Below are positions 37,700-52,248 of a stretch of 64,000 nucleotides of DNA, in pieces. Location of the stretch: the NCBI GenBank assembly GCA_037893225.1, contig JAZGUH010000619.1:124001-188000 (forward strand), in the 5' to 3' direction. Every line of letters begins with the position of its first letter. The stretch's first letter is position 1. The notes under the pieces were generated by a model. It had not been told where the DNA came from. It saw nothing but the letters and a program-made list of their open reading frames with translations, and made no database searches. The position numbers and the translations under genes were made by a program. The stretch comes from Hippasteria phrygiana (lineage: Eukaryota; Echinodermata; Asteroidea; Valvatida; Goniasteridae).

Positions 37700-39430
37700 C
37701 GCTGAAAAAAATGTTTCGATTTTTTTTTAAAACCCCACGTCCAGTTTCGAGCACATCGCTGAAAAAAATGTTTCGAATTTTTTTCTCTCCAATTGGCATT
37801 TCAACAAAACCAACGCGCCTAGCTCGGCCTATGGAGTGTTCTGAATACCCCAGGGCCAGTTTCGAGCACATCGCCGAAAAAATTTCCGAATTTTCTTTCT
37901 CTCCAATTGGCATTTCAACAAAACCAACGCGCCTAGCTCGGCGTATGGAGTGTTCTGAACACCCCAGGGCCAGTTTCGAGCACATCGTTGAAAAAAAGTT
38001 CCGAATTTTTTTCTTTATAATTGCCATTTCAACAAAACCAACGCGCCCAGGGCGGCGTATGGAGTGTTCTGAATACCCCAGGGCCAGTTTTGAGCACATC
38101 GCTGAAAAGAAGTTCCGAATTTTTTTGAAAACCCCACGTCCAGTTTCGAGTACATCGCTGAAAAAAATGTTTCGAATTTTTTTCTCTCCAATTGGCATTT
38201 CAACATAACCAACGCGCCTAGCTCGGCGTATGGAGTGTTCTGAACACCCCAGGGCCAGTTTCGAGCACATCGCTGAAAAAAATGTTTCGATTTTTTTTTA
38301 AAACCCCACGTCCAGTTTCGAGCACATCGCTGAAAAAAATGTTTCGAATTTTTTTCTCTCCAATTGGCATTTCAACAAAACCAACGCGCCTAGCTCGGCC
38401 TATGGAGTGTTCTGAATACCCCAGGGCCAGTTTCGAGCACATCGCTGAAAAAAAATATTTCGATTTTTTTTTAAAACCCCACGTCCAGTTTCGAGCACAT
38501 CGCTGAAAAAAATGTTTCGAATTTTTTTCTCTCCAATTGGCATTTCAACATAACCAACGCGCCTAGCTCGGCGTATGGAGTGTTCTGAACACCCCAGGGC
38601 CAGTTTCGAGTACATCGCTGAAAAAATTTCCGAATTTTTTTTCTCTCCAATTGGCATTTCAACAAAACCAACGCGCCTAGCTCGGCGTATGGAGTGTTCT
38701 GAATACCCCAGGGCCAGTTTCGAGCACATCGCTGAAAAAAATGTTTCGATTTTTTTTTAAAACCCCACGTCCAGTTTCGAGCACATCGCTGAAAAAAATG
38801 TTTCGAATTTTTTTCTCTCCAATTGGCATTTCAACAAAACCAACGCGCCTAGCTCGGCCTATGGAGTGTTCTGAATACCCCAGGGCCAGTTTCGAGCACA
38901 TCGCCGAAAAAATTTCCGAATTTTCTTTCTCTCCAATTGGCATTTCAACAAAACCAACGCGCCTAGCTCGGCGTATGGAGTGTTCTGAACACCCCAGGGC
39001 CAGTTTCGAGCACATCGTTGAAAAAAAGTTCCGAATTTTTTTCTTTATAATTGCCATTTCAACAAAACCAACGCGCCCAGGGCGGCGTATGGAGTGTTCT
39101 GAATACCCCAGGGCCAGTTTTGAGCACATCGCTGAAAAGAAGTTCCGAATTTTTTTGAAAACCCCACGTCCAGTTTCGAGTACATCGCTGAAAAAAATGT
39201 TTCGAATTTTTTTCTCTCCAATTGGCATTTCAACATAACCAACGCGCCTAGCTCGGCGTATGGAGTGTTCTGAACACCCCAGGGCCAGTTTCGAGCACAT
39301 CGCTGAAAAAATTTCCGAATTTGTTTTCTCTCCAATTGGCATTTCAACAAAACCAACGCGCCTAGCTCGGCCTATGGAGTGTTCTGAATACCCCACGTCC
39401 AGTTTCGAGCACATCGCTGAAAAAAATGTT
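37370..39430. repeat. Satellite B 1030-bp module, two tandem copies
   Basis: Landmarks at 37370, 37441, 37545, 37711 and 38015 recur at 38400, 38471, 38575, 38741 and 39045. The module adds up as 399 + 459 + 172, where 459 is 58+115+114+57+115 and 172 is 57+115. Confidence 0.8.
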
Positions 39431-39971
39431 TCGATTTTTTTTTAAAACCCCACGTCCAGTTTCGAGCACATCGCTGAAAAAAATGTTTCGAATTTTTTTC
39501 TCTCCAATTGGCATTTCAACAAAACCAACGCGCCTAGCTCGGCCTATGGAGTGTTCTGAATACCCCAGGGCCAGTTTCGAGCACATCGTTGAAAAAAAGT
39601 TCCGAATTTTTTTCTTTATAATTCCAATTTCAACAAAACCAACGCGCCCAGGGCGGCGTATGGAGTGTTCTGAATACCCCAGGGCCAGTTTTGAGCACAT
39701 CGCTGAAAAGAAGTTCCGAATTTTTTTTAAAACCCCACGTCCAGTTTCGAGTACATCGCTGAAAAAAATGTTTCGAATTTTTTTCTCTCCAATTGGCATT
39801 TCAACAAAACCAACGCGCCTAGCTCGGCCTATGGAGTGTTCTGAATACCCCAGGGCCAGTTTCGAGCACATCGCTGAAAAAAAATATTTCGATTTTTTTT
39901 TAAAACCCCACGTCCAGTTTCGAGCACATCGCTGAAAAAAATGTTTCGAATTTTTTTCTCTCCAATTGGCA

Positions 39972-42900
39972 TTTCAACATAACCAACGCGCCTAGCTCGG
40001 CGTATGGAGTGTTCTGAACACCCCAGGGCCAGTTTCGAGCACATCGCTGAAAAAATTTCCGAATTTTTTTTCTCTCCAATTGGCATTTCAACAAAACCAA
40101 CGCGCCTAGCTCGGCGTATGGAGTGTTCTGAATACCCCAGGGCCAGTTTCGAGCACATCGCTGAAAAAAATGTTTCGATTTTTTTTTAAAACCCCACGTC
40201 CAGTTTCGAGCACATCGCTGAAAAAAATTTTTCGAATTTTTTTCTCTCCAATTGGCATTTCAACAAAACCAACGCGACTAGCTCGGCCTATGGAGTGTTC
40301 TGAATACCCCAGGGCCAGTTTCGAGCACATCGCCGAAAAAATTTCCGAATTTGTTTTCTCTCCAATTGGCATTTCAACAAAACCAACGCGCCTAGCTCGG
40401 CGTATGGAGTGTTCTGAACACCCCAGGGCCAGTTTCGAGCACATCGTTGAAAAAAAGTTCCGAATTTTTTTCTTTATAATTGCCATTTCAACAAAACCAA
40501 CGCGCCCAGGGCGGCGTATGGAGTGTTCTGAATACCCCAGGGCCAGTTTTGAGCACATCGCTGAAAAGAAGTTCCGAATTTTTTTGAAAACCCCACGTCC
40601 AGTTTCGAGTACATCGCTGAAAAAAATGTTTCGAATTTTTTTCTCTCCAATTGGCATTTCAACATAACCAACGCGCCTAGCTCGGCCTATGGAGTGTTCT
40701 GAATACCCCAGGGCCAGTTTCGAGCACATCGCTGAAAAAAAATATTTCGATTTTTTTTTAAAACCCCACGTCCAGTTTCGAGCACATCGCTGAAAAAAAT
40801 GTTTCGAATTTTTTTCTCTCCAATTGGCATTTCAACATAACCAACGCGCCTAGCTCGGCGTATGGAGTGTTCTGAACACCCCAGGGCCAGTTTCGAGCAC
40901 ATCGCTGAAAAAAGTTCCGAATTTTGTTTCTCTCCAATTGGCATTTCAACAAAACCAACCCGCCTAGCTCGGCGTATGGAGTGTTCTGAACACCCCAGGG
41001 CCAGTTTCGAGCACATCGTTGAAAAAAAGTTCCGAATTTTTTTTCTCTCCAATTGGCATTTCAACAAAACCAACGCGCCTAGCTCGGCGTATGGAGTGTT
41101 CTGAACACCCCAGGGCCAGTTTCGAGCACATCGTTGAAAAAAAGTTCCGAATTTTTTTCTTTATAATTGCCATTTCAACAAAACCAACGCGCCCAGGGCG
41201 GCGTATGGAGTGTTCTGAATACCCCAGGGCCAGTTTTGAGCACATCGCTGAAAAGAAGTTCCGAATTTTTTTGAAAACCCCACGTCCAGTTTCGAGCACA
41301 TCGCTGAAAAAATTTCCGAATTTTTTTTCTCTCCAATTGGCATTTCAACAAAACCAACGCGCCTAGCTCGGCGTATGGAGTGTTCTGAATACCCCAGGGC
41401 CAGTTTCGAGCACATCGCTGAAAAAAATGTTTCGATTTTTTTTTAAAACCCCACGTCCAGTTTCGAGCACATCGCTGAAAAAAATGTTTCGAATTTTTTT
41501 CTCTCCAATTGGCATTTCAACAAAACCAACGCGCCTAGCTCGGCCTATGGAGTGTTCTGAATACCCCAGGGCCAGTTTCGAGCACATCGCTGAAAAAAAA
41601 TATTTCGATTTTTTTTTTAAACCCCACGTCCAGTTTCGAGCACATCGCTGAAAAAAATGTTTCGAATTTTTTTCTCTCCAATTGGCATTTCAACATAACC
41701 AACGCGCCTAGCTCGGCGTATGGAGTGTTCTGAACACCCCAGGGCCAGTTTCGAGCACATCGCTGAAAAAAGTTCCGAATTTTGTTTCTCTCCAATTGGC
41801 ATTTCAACAAAACCTACGCGCCTAGCTCGGCGTATGGAGTGTTCTGAACACCCCAGGGCCAGTTTCGAGCACATCGTTGAAAAAAAGTTCCGAATTTTTT
41901 TCTTTATAATTGCCATTTCAACAAAACCAACGCGCCCAGGGCGGCGTATGGAGTGTTCTGAATACCCCAGGGCCAGTTTTGAGCACATCGCTGAAAAGAA
42001 GTTCCGAATTTTTTTGAAAACCCCACGTCCAGTTTCGAGTACATCGCTGAAAAAAATGTTTCGAATTTTTTTCTCTCCAATTGGCATTTCAACATAACCA
42101 ACGCGCCTAGCTCGGCGTATGGAGTGTTCTGAACACCCCAGGGCCAGTTTCGAGCACATCGCTGAAAAAAATGTTTCGATTTTTTTTTAAAACCCCACGT
42201 CCAGTTTCGAGCACATCGCTGAAAAAAATGTTTCGAATTTTTTTCTCTCCAATTGGCATTTCAACAAAACCAACGCGCCTAGCTCGGCCTATGGAGTGTT
42301 CTGAATACCCCAGGGCCAGTTTCGAGCACATCGCTGAAAAAAAATATTTCGATTTTTTTTTAAAACCCCACGTCCAGTTTCGAGCACATCGCTGAAAAAA
42401 ATGTTTCGAATTTTTTTCTCTCCAATTGGCATTTCAACATAACCAACGCGCCTAGCTCGGCGTATGGAGTGTTCTGAACACCCCAGGGCCAGTTTCGAGC
42501 ACATCGCTGAAAAAATTTCCGAATTTTTTTTCTCTCCAATTGGCATTTCAACAAAACCAACGCGCCTAGCTCGGCGTATGGAGTGTTCTGAATACCCCAG
42601 GGCCAGTTTCGAGCACATCGCTGAAAAAAATGTTTCGATTTTTTTTTAAAACCCCACGTCCAGTTTCGAGCACATCGCTGAAAAAAATGTTTCGAATTTT
42701 TTTCTCTCCAATTGGCATTTCAACAAAACCAACGCGCCTAGCTCGGCCTATGGAGTGTTCTGAATACCCCAGGGCCAGTTTCGAGCACATCGCTGAAAAA
42801 AAATATTTCGATTTTTTTTTAAAACCCCACGTCCAGTTTCGAGCACATCGCTGAAAAAAATGTTTCGAATTTTTTTCTCTCCAATTGGCATTTCAACATA

Positions 42901-43702
42901 ACCAACGCGCCTAGCTCGGCGTATGGAGTGTTCTGAACACCCCAGGGCCAGTTTCGAGCACATCGCTGAAAAAAGTTCCGAATTTTGTTTCTCTCCAATT
43001 GGCATTTCAACAAAACCAACCCGCCTAGCTCGGCGTATGGAGTGTTCTGAACACCCCAGGGCCAGTTTCGAGCACATCGTTGAAAAAAAGTTCCGAATTT
43101 TTTTCTTTATAATTGCCATTTCAACAAAACCAACGCGCCCAGGGCGGCGTATGGAGTGTTCTGAATACCCCAGGGCCAGTTTTGAGCACATCGCTGAAAA
43201 GAAGTTCCGAATTTTTTTTAAAACCCCACGTCCAGTTTCGAGTACATCGCCGAAAAAAATGTTTCGAATTTTTTTCTCTCCAATTGGCATTTCAACATAA
43301 CCAACGCGCCTAGCTCGGCGTATGGAGTGTTCTGAACACCCCAGGGCCAGTTTCGAGCACATCGCCGAAAAAATTTCCGAATTTTCTTTCTCTCCAATTG
43401 GCATTTCAACAAAACCAACGCGCCTAGCTCGGCGTATGGAGTGTTCTGAACACCCCAGGGCCAGTTTCGAGCACATCGTTGAAAAAAAGTTCCGAATTTT
43501 TTTCTTTATAATTGCCATTTCAACAAAACCAACGCGCCCAGGGCGGCGTATGGAGTGTTCTGAATACCCCAGGGCCAGTTTTGAGCACATCGCTGAAAAG
43601 AAGTTCCGAATTTTTTTGAAAACCCCACGTCCAGTTTCGAGTACATCGCTGAAAAAAATGTTTCGAATTTTTTTCTCTCCAATTGGCATTTCAACATAAC
43701 CA
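39972..43702. repeat. 3.7-kb satellite B block, copy at right
   Basis: Partner of 17960-21690. Differences seen by eye are isolated, such as AAAAATTTTTCG for AAAAATGTTTCG near 40228 and AACCTACGCG for AACCAACGCG near 41813. The right part is found again at about 62227-63700. Confidence 0.8.
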
Positions 43703-46700
43703 ACGCGCCTAGCTCGGCCTATGGAGTGTTCTGAATACCCCACGTCCAGTTTCGAGCACATCGCTGAAAAAAATGTTTCGATTTTTTTTTAAAACCCCAC
43801 GTCCAGTTTCGAGCACATCGCTGAAAAAAATGTTTCGAATTTTTTTCTCTCCAATTGGCATTTCAACAAAACCAACGCGCCTAGCTCGGCGTATGGAGTG
43901 TTCTGAACACCCCAGGGCCAGTTTCGAGCACATCGTTGAAAAAAAGTTCCGAATTTTTTTCTTTATAATTGCCATTTCAACAAAACCAACGCGCCTAGCT
44001 CGGCGTATGGAGTGTTCTGAACACCCCAGGGCCAGTTTCGAGCACATCGTTGAAAAAAAGTTCCGAATTTTTTTCTTTATAATTGCCATTTCAACAAAAC
44101 CAACGCGCCCAGGGCGGCGTATGGAGTGTTCTGAATACCCCAGGGCCAGTTTTGAGCACATCGCTGAAAAGAAGTTCCGAATTTTTTTGAAAACCCCACG
44201 TCCAGTTTCGAGTACATCGCTGAAAAAAATGTTTCGAATTTTTTTCTCTCCAATTGGCATTTCAACATAACCAACGCGCCTAGCTCGGCGTATGGAGTGT
44301 TCTGAACACCCCACGTCCAGTTTCGAGCACATCGCTGAAAAAAATGTTTCGAATTTTTTTCTCTCCAATTGGCATTTCAACAAAACCAACGCGCCTAGCT
44401 CGGCGTATGGAGTGTTCTGAACACCCCAGGGCCAGTTTCGAGCACATCGTTGAAAAAAAGTTCCGAATTTTTTTCTTTATAATTGCCATTTCAACAAAAC
44501 CAACGCGCCTAGCTCGGCGTATGGAGTGTTCTGAACACCCCAGGGCCAGTTTCGAGCACATCGTTGAAAAAAAGTTCCGAATTTTTTTCTTTATAATTGC
44601 CATTTCAACAAAACCAACGCGCCCAGGGCGGCGTATGGAGTGTTCTGAATACCCCAGGGCCAGTTTTGAGCACATCGCTGAAAAGAAGTTCCGAATTTTT
44701 TTGAAAACCCCACGTCCAGTTTCGAGTACATCGCTGAAAAAAATGTTTCGAATTTTTTTCTCTCCAATTGGCATTTCAACATAACCAACGCGCCTAGCTC
44801 GGCGTATGGAGTGTTCTGAACACCCCAGGGCCAGTTTCGAGCACATCGCTGAAAAAATTTCCGAATTTGTTTTCTCTCCAATTGGCATTTCAACAAAACC
44901 AACGCGCCTAGCTCGGCCTATGGAGTGTTCTGAATACCCCAGGGCCAGTTTCGAGCACATCGCTGAAAAAAAATATTTCGATTTTTTTTTAAAACCCCAC
45001 GTCCAGTTTCGAGCACATCGCGGAAAAAAATGTTTCGAATTTTTTTCTCTCCAATTGGCATTTCAACATAACCAACGCGCCTAGCTCGGCGTATGGAGTG
45101 TTCTGAACACCCCAGGGCCAGTTTCGAGCACATCGCCGAAAAAATTTCCGAATTTTTTTTCTCTCCAATTGGCATTTCAACAAAACCAACGCGCCTAGCT
45201 CGGCGTATGGAGTGTTCTGAACACCCCAGGGCCAGTTTCGAGCACATCGCTGAAAAAAGTTCCGAATTTTGTTTCTCTCCAATTGGCATTTCAACAAAAC
45301 CAACCCGCCTAGCTCGGCGTATGGAGTGTTCTGAACACCCCAGGGCCAGTTTCGAGCACATCGTTGAAAAAAAGTTCCGAATTTTTTTCTTTATAATTGC
45401 CATTTCAACAAAACCAACGCGCCCAGGGCGGCGTATGGAGTGTTCTGAATACCCCAGGGCCAGTTTTGAGCACATCGCTGAAAAGAAGTTCCGAATTTTT
45501 TTGAAAACCCCACGTCCAGTTTCGAGTACATCGCTGAAAAAAATGTTTCGAATTTTTTTCTCTCCAATTGGCATTTCAACATAACCAACGCGCCTAGCTC
45601 GGCGTATGGAGTGTTCTGAACACCCCAGGGCCAGTTTCGAGCACATCGCCGAAAAAATTTCCGAATTTGTTTTCTCTCCAATTGGCATTTCAACAAAACC
45701 AACGCGCCTAGCTCGGCGTATGGAGTGTTCTGAACACCCCAGGGCCAGTTTCGAGCACATCGTTGAAAAAAAGTTCCGAATTTTTTTCTTTATAATTGCC
45801 ATTTCAACAAAACCAACGCGCCCAGGGCGGCGTATGGAGTGTTCTGAATACCCCAGGGCCAGTTTTGAGCACATCGCTGAAAAGAAGTTCCGAATTTTTT
45901 TGAAAACCCCACGTCCAGTTTCGAGTACATCGCTGAAAAAAATGTTTCGAATTTTTTTCTCTCCAATTGGCATTTCAACATAACCAACGCGCCTAGCTCG
46001 GCCTATGGAGTGTTCTGAATACCCCAGGGCCAGTTTCGAGCACATCGCTGAAAAAAAATATTTCGATTTTTTTTTAAAACCCCACGTCCAGTTTCGAGCA
46101 CATCGCTGAAAAAAATGTTTCGAATTTTTTTCTCTCCAATTGGCATTTCAACATAACCAACGCGCCTAGCTCGGCGTATGGAGTGTTCTGAACACCCCAG
46201 GGCCAGTTTCGAGCACATCGCTGAAAAAAGTTCCGAATTTTGTTTCTCTCCAATTGGCATTTCAACAAAACCAACCCGCCTAGCTCGGCGTATGGAGTGT
46301 TCTGAACACCCCAGGGCCAGTTTCGAGCACATCGTTGAAAAAAAGTTCCGAATTTTTTTTCTCTCCAATTGGCATTTCAACAAAACCAACGCGCCTAGCT
46401 CGGCGTATGGAGTGTTCTGAACACCCCAGGGCCAGTTTCGAGCACATCGTTGAAAAAAAGTTCCGAATTTTTTTCTTTATAATTGCCATTTCAACAAAAC
46501 CAACGCGCCCAGGGCGGCGTATGGAGTGTTCTGAATACCCCAGGGCCAGTTTTGAGCACATCGCTGAAAAGAAGTTCCGAATTTTTTTGAAAACCCCACG
46601 TCCAGTTTCGAGTACATCGCTGAAAAAAATGTTTCGAATTTTTTTCTCTCCAATTGGCATTTCAACATAACCAACGCGCCTAGCTCGGCGTATGGAGTGT

Positions 46701-49700
46701 TCTGAACACCCCAGGGCCAGTTTCGAGCACATCGCTGAAAAAAATGTTTCGATTTTTTTTTAAAACCCCACGTCCAGTTTCGAGCACATCGCTGAAAAAA
46801 ATGTTTCGAATTTTTTTCTCTCCAATTGGCATTTCAACAAAACCAACGCGCCTAGCTCGGCCTATGGAGTGTTCTGAATACCCCAGGGCCAGTTTCGAGC
46901 ACATCGCTGAAAAAAAATATTTCGATTTTTTTTTAAAACCCCACGTCCAGTTTCGAGCACATCGCTGAAAAAAATGTTTCGAATTTTTTTCTCTCCAATT
47001 GGCATTTCAACATAACCAACGCGCCTAGCTCGGCGTATGGAGTGTTCTGAACACCCCAGGGCCAGTTTCGAGCACATCGCTGAAAAAAGTTCCGAATTTT
47101 GTTTCTCTCCAATTGGCATTTCAACAAAACCAACCCGCCTAGCTCGGCGTATGGAGTGTTCTGAACACCCCAGGGCCAGTTTCGAGCACATCGTTGAAAA
47201 AAAGTTCCGAATTTTTTTCTTTATAATTGCCATTTCAACAAAACCAACGCGCCCAGGGCGGCGTATGGAGTGTTCTGAATACCCCAGGGCCAGTTTTGAG
47301 CACATCGCTGAAAAGAAGTTCCGAATTTTTTTTAAAACCCCACGTCCAGTTTCGAGTACATCGCCGAAAAAAATGTTTCGAATTTTTTTCTCTCCAATTG
47401 GCATTTCAACATAACCAACGCGCCTAGCTCGGCGTATGGAGTGTTCTGAACACCCCAGGGCCAGTTTCGAGCACATCGCCGAAAAAATTTCCGAATTTTC
47501 TTTCTCTCCAATTGGCATTTCAACAAAACCAACGCGCCTAGCTCGGCGTATGGAGTGTTCTGAACACCCCAGGGCCAGTTTCGAGCACATCGTTGAAAAA
47601 AAGTTCCGAATTTTTTTCTTTATAATTGCCATTTCAACAAAACCAACGCGCCCAGGGCGGCGTATGGAGTGTTCTGAATACCCCAGGGCCAGTTTCGAGC
47701 ACATCGCTGAAAAAATTTCCGAATTTGTTTTCTCTCCAATTGGCATTTCAACAAAACCAACGCGCCTAGCTCGGCGTATGGAGTGTTCTGAACACCCCAG
47801 GGCCAGTTTCGAGCACATCGCCGAAAAAATTTCCGAATTTGTTTTCTCTCCAATTGGCATTTCAACAAAACCAACGCGCCTAGCTCGGCGTATGGAGTGT
47901 TCTGAACACCCCAGGGCCAGTTTCGAGCACATCGTTGAAAAAAAGTTCCGAATTTTTTTCTTTATAATTGCCATTTCAACAAAACCAACGCGCCCAGGGC
48001 GGCGTATGGAGTGTTCTGAATACCCCAGGGCCAGTTTTGAGCACATCGCTGAAAAGAAGTTCCGAATTTTTTTGAAAACCCCACGTCCAGTTTCGAGTAC
48101 ATCGCTGAAAAAAATGTTTCGAATTTTTTTCTCTCCAATTGGCATTTCAACATAACCAACGCGCCTAGCTCGGCCTATGGAGTGTTCTGAATACCCCAGG
48201 GCCAGTTTCGAGCACATCGCTGAAAAAAAATATTTCGATTTTTTTTTAAAACCCCACGTCCAGTTTCGAGCACATCGCTGAAAAAAATGTTTCGAATTTT
48301 TTTCTCTCCAATTGGCATTTCAACATAACCAACGCGCCTAGCTCGGCGTATGGAGTGTTCTGAACACCCCAGGGCCAGTTTCGAGCACATCGCTGAAAAA
48401 AGTTCCGAATTTTGTTTCTCTCCAATTGGCATTTCAACAAAACCAACCCGCCTAGCTCGGCGTATGGAGTGTTCTGAACACCCCAGGGCCAGTTTCGAGC
48501 ACATCGTTGAAAAAAAGTTCCGAATTTTTTTTCTCTCCAATTGGCATTTCAACAAAACCAACGCGCCTAGCTCGGCGTATGGAGTGTTCTGAACACCCCA
48601 GGGCCAGTTTCGAGCACATCGTTGAAAAAAAGTTCCGAATTTTTTTCTTTATAATTGCCATTTCAACAAAACCAACGCGCCCAGGGCGGCGTATGGAGTG
48701 TTCTGAATACCCCAGGGCCAGTTTTGAGCACATCGCTGAAAAGAAGTTCCGAATTTTTTTGAAAACCCCACGTCCAGTTTCGAGTACATCGCTGAAAAAA
48801 ATGTTTCGAATTTTTTTCTCTCCAATTGGCATTTCAACATAACCAACGCGCCTAGCTCGGCGTATGGAGTGTTCTGAACACCCCAGGGCCAGTTTCGAGC
48901 ACATCGCTGAAAAAAATGTTTCGATTTTTTTTTAAAACCCCACGTCCAGTTTCGAGCACATCGCTGAAAAAAATGTTTCGAATTTTTTTCTCTCCAATTG
49001 GCATTTCAACAAAACCAACGCGCCTAGCTCGGCCTATGGAGTGTTCTGAATACCCCAGGGCCAGTTTCGAGCACATCGCTGAAAAAAAATATTTCGATTT
49101 TTTTTTAAAACCCCACGTCCAGTTTCGAGCACATCGCTGAAAAAAATGTTTCGAATTTTTTTCTCTCCAATTGGCATTTCAACATAACCAACGCGCCTAG
49201 CTCGGCGTATGGAGTGTTCTGAACACCCCAGGGCCAGTTTCGAGCACATCGCTGAAAAAAGTTCCGAATTTTGTTTCTCTCCAATTGGCATTTCAACAAA
49301 ACCAACCCGCCTAGCTCGGCGTATGGAGTGTTCTGAACACCCCAGGGCCAGTTTCGAGCACATCGTTGAAAAAAAGTTCCGAATTTTTTTCTTTATAATT
49401 GCCATTTCAACAAAACCAACGCGCCCAGGGCGGCGTATGGAGTGTTCTGAATACCCCAGGGCCAGTTTTGAGCACATCGCTGAAAAGAAGTTCCGAATTT
49501 TTTTTAAAACCCCACGTCCAGTTTCGAGTACATCGCCGAAAAAAATGTTTCGAATTTTTTTCTCTCCAATTGGCATTTCAACATAACCAACGCGCCTAGC
49601 TCGGCGTATGGAGTGTTCTGAACACCCCAGGGCCAGTTTCGAGCACATCGCCGAAAAAATTTCCGAATTTTCTTTCTCTCCAATTGGCATTTCAACAAAA

Positions 49701-52248
49701 CCAACGCGCCTAGCTCGGCGTATGGAGTGTTCTGAACACCCCAGGGCCAGTTTCGAGCACATCGTTGAAAAAAAGTTCCGAATTTTTTTCTTTATAATTG
49801 CCATTTCAACAAAACCAACGCGCCCAGGGCGGCGTATGGAGTGTTCTGAATACCCCAGGGCCAGTTTCGAGCACATCGCTGAAAAAATTTCCGAATTTGT
49901 TTTCTCTCCAATTGGCATTTCAACAAAACCAACGCGCCTAGCTCGGCCTATGGAGTGTTCTGAATACCCCAGGGCCAGTTTCGAGCACATCGCTGAAAAA
50001 AAATATTTCGATTTTTTTTTAAAACCCCACGTCCAGTTTCGAGCACATCGCGGAAAAAAATGTTTCGAATTTTTTTCTCTCCAATTGGCATTTCAACATA
50101 ACCAACGCGCCTAGCTCGGCGTATGGAGTGTTCTGAACACCCCAGGGCCAGTTTCGAGCACATCGCCGAAAAAATTTCCGAATTTTTTTTCTCTCCAATT
50201 GGCATTTCAACAAAACCAACGCGCCTAGCTCGGCGTATGGAGTGTTCTGAACACCCCAGGGCCAGTTTCGAGCACATCGCTGAAAAAAGTTCCGAATTTT
50301 GTTTCTCTCCAATTGGCATTTCAACAAAACCAACCCGCCTAGCTCGGCGTATGGAGTGTTCTGAACACCCCAGGGCCAGTTTCGAGCACATCGTTGAAAA
50401 AAAGTTCCGAATTTTTTTCTTTATAATTGCCATTTCAACAAAACCAACGCGCCCAGGGCGGCGTATGGAGTGTTCTGAATACCCCAGGGCCAGTTTTGAG
50501 CACATCGCTGAAAAGAAGTTCCGAATTTTTTTGAAAACCCCACGTCCAGTTTCGAGTACATCGCTGAAAAAAATGTTTCGAATTTTTTTCTCTCCAATTG
50601 GCATTTCAACATAACCAACGCGCCTAGCTCGGCGTATGGAGTGTTCTGAACACCCCAGGGCCAGTTTCGAGCACATCGCCGAAAAAATTTCCGAATTTGT
50701 TTTCTCTCCAATTGGCATTTCAACAAAACCAACGCGCCTAGCTCGGCGTATGGAGTGTTCTGAACACCCCAGGGCCAGTTTCGAGCACATCGTTGAAAAA
50801 AAGTTCCGAATTTTTTTCTTTATAATTGCCATTTCAACAAAACCAACGCGCCCAGGGCGGCGTATGGAGTGTTCTGAATACCCCAGGGCCAGTTTGGAGC
50901 ACATCGCTGAAAAGAAGTTCCGAATTTTTTTGAAAACCCCACGTCCAGTTTCGAGTACATCGCTGAAAAAAATGTTTCGAATTTTTTTCTCTCCAATTGG
51001 CATTTCAACATAACCAACGCGCCTAGCTCGGCCTATGGAGTGTTCTGAATACCCCAGGGCCAGTTTCGAGCACATCGCTGAAAAAAAATATTTCGATTTT
51101 TTTTTAAAACCCCACGTCCAGTTTCGAGCACATCGCTGAAAAAAATGTTTCGAATTTTTTTCTCTCCAATTGGCATTTCAACATAACCAACGCGCCTAGC
51201 TCGGCGTATGGAGTGTTCTGAACACCCCAGGGCCAGTTTCGAGCACATCGCTGAAAAAAGTTCCGAATTTTGTTTCTCTCCAATTGGCATTTCAACAAAA
51301 CCAACCCGCCTAGCTCGGCGTATGGAGTGTTCTGAACACCCCAGGGCCAGTTTCGAGCACATCGTTGAAAAAAAGTTCCGAATTTTTTTTCTCTCCAATT
51401 GGCATTTCAACAAAACCAACGCGCCTAGCTCGGCGTATGGAGTGTTCTGAACACCCCAGGGCCAGTTTCGAGCACATCGTTGAAAAAAAGTTCCGAATTT
51501 TTTTCTTTATAATTGCCATTTCAACAAAACCAACGCGCCCAGGGCGGCGTATGGAGTGTTCTGAATACCCCAGGGCCAGTTTTGAGCACATCGCTGAAAA
51601 GAAGTTCCGAATTTTTTTGAAAACCCCACGTCCAGTTTCGAGTACATCGCTGAAAAAAATGTTTCGAATTTTTTTCTCTCCAATTGGCATTTCAACATAA
51701 CCAACGCGCCTAGCTCGGCGTATGGAGTGTTCTGAACACCCCAGGGCCAGTTTCGAGCACATCGCTGAAAAAAATGTTTCGATTTTTTTTTAAAACCCCA
51801 CGTCCAGTTTCGAGCACATCGCTGAAAAAAATGTTTCGAATTTTTTTCTCTCCAATTGGCATTTCAACAAAACCAACGCGCCTAGCTCGGCCTATGGAGT
51901 GTTCTGAATACCCCAGGGCCAGTTTCGAGCACATCGCTGAAAAAATTTCCGAATTTTTTTTCTCTCCAATTGGCATTTCAACAAAACCAACGCGCCTAGC
52001 TCGGCGTATGGAGTGTTCTGAATACCCCAGGGCCAGTTTCGAGCACATCGCTGAAAAAAATGTTTCGATTTTTTTTTAAAACCCCACGTCCAGTTTCGAG
52101 CACATCGCTGAAAAAAATGTTTCGAATTTTTTTCTCTCCAATTGGCATTTCAACAAAACCAACGCGCCTAGCTCGGCCTATGGAGTGTTCTGAATACCCC
52201 AGGGCCAGTTTCGAGCACATCGCTGAAAAAAAATATTTCGATTTTTTT

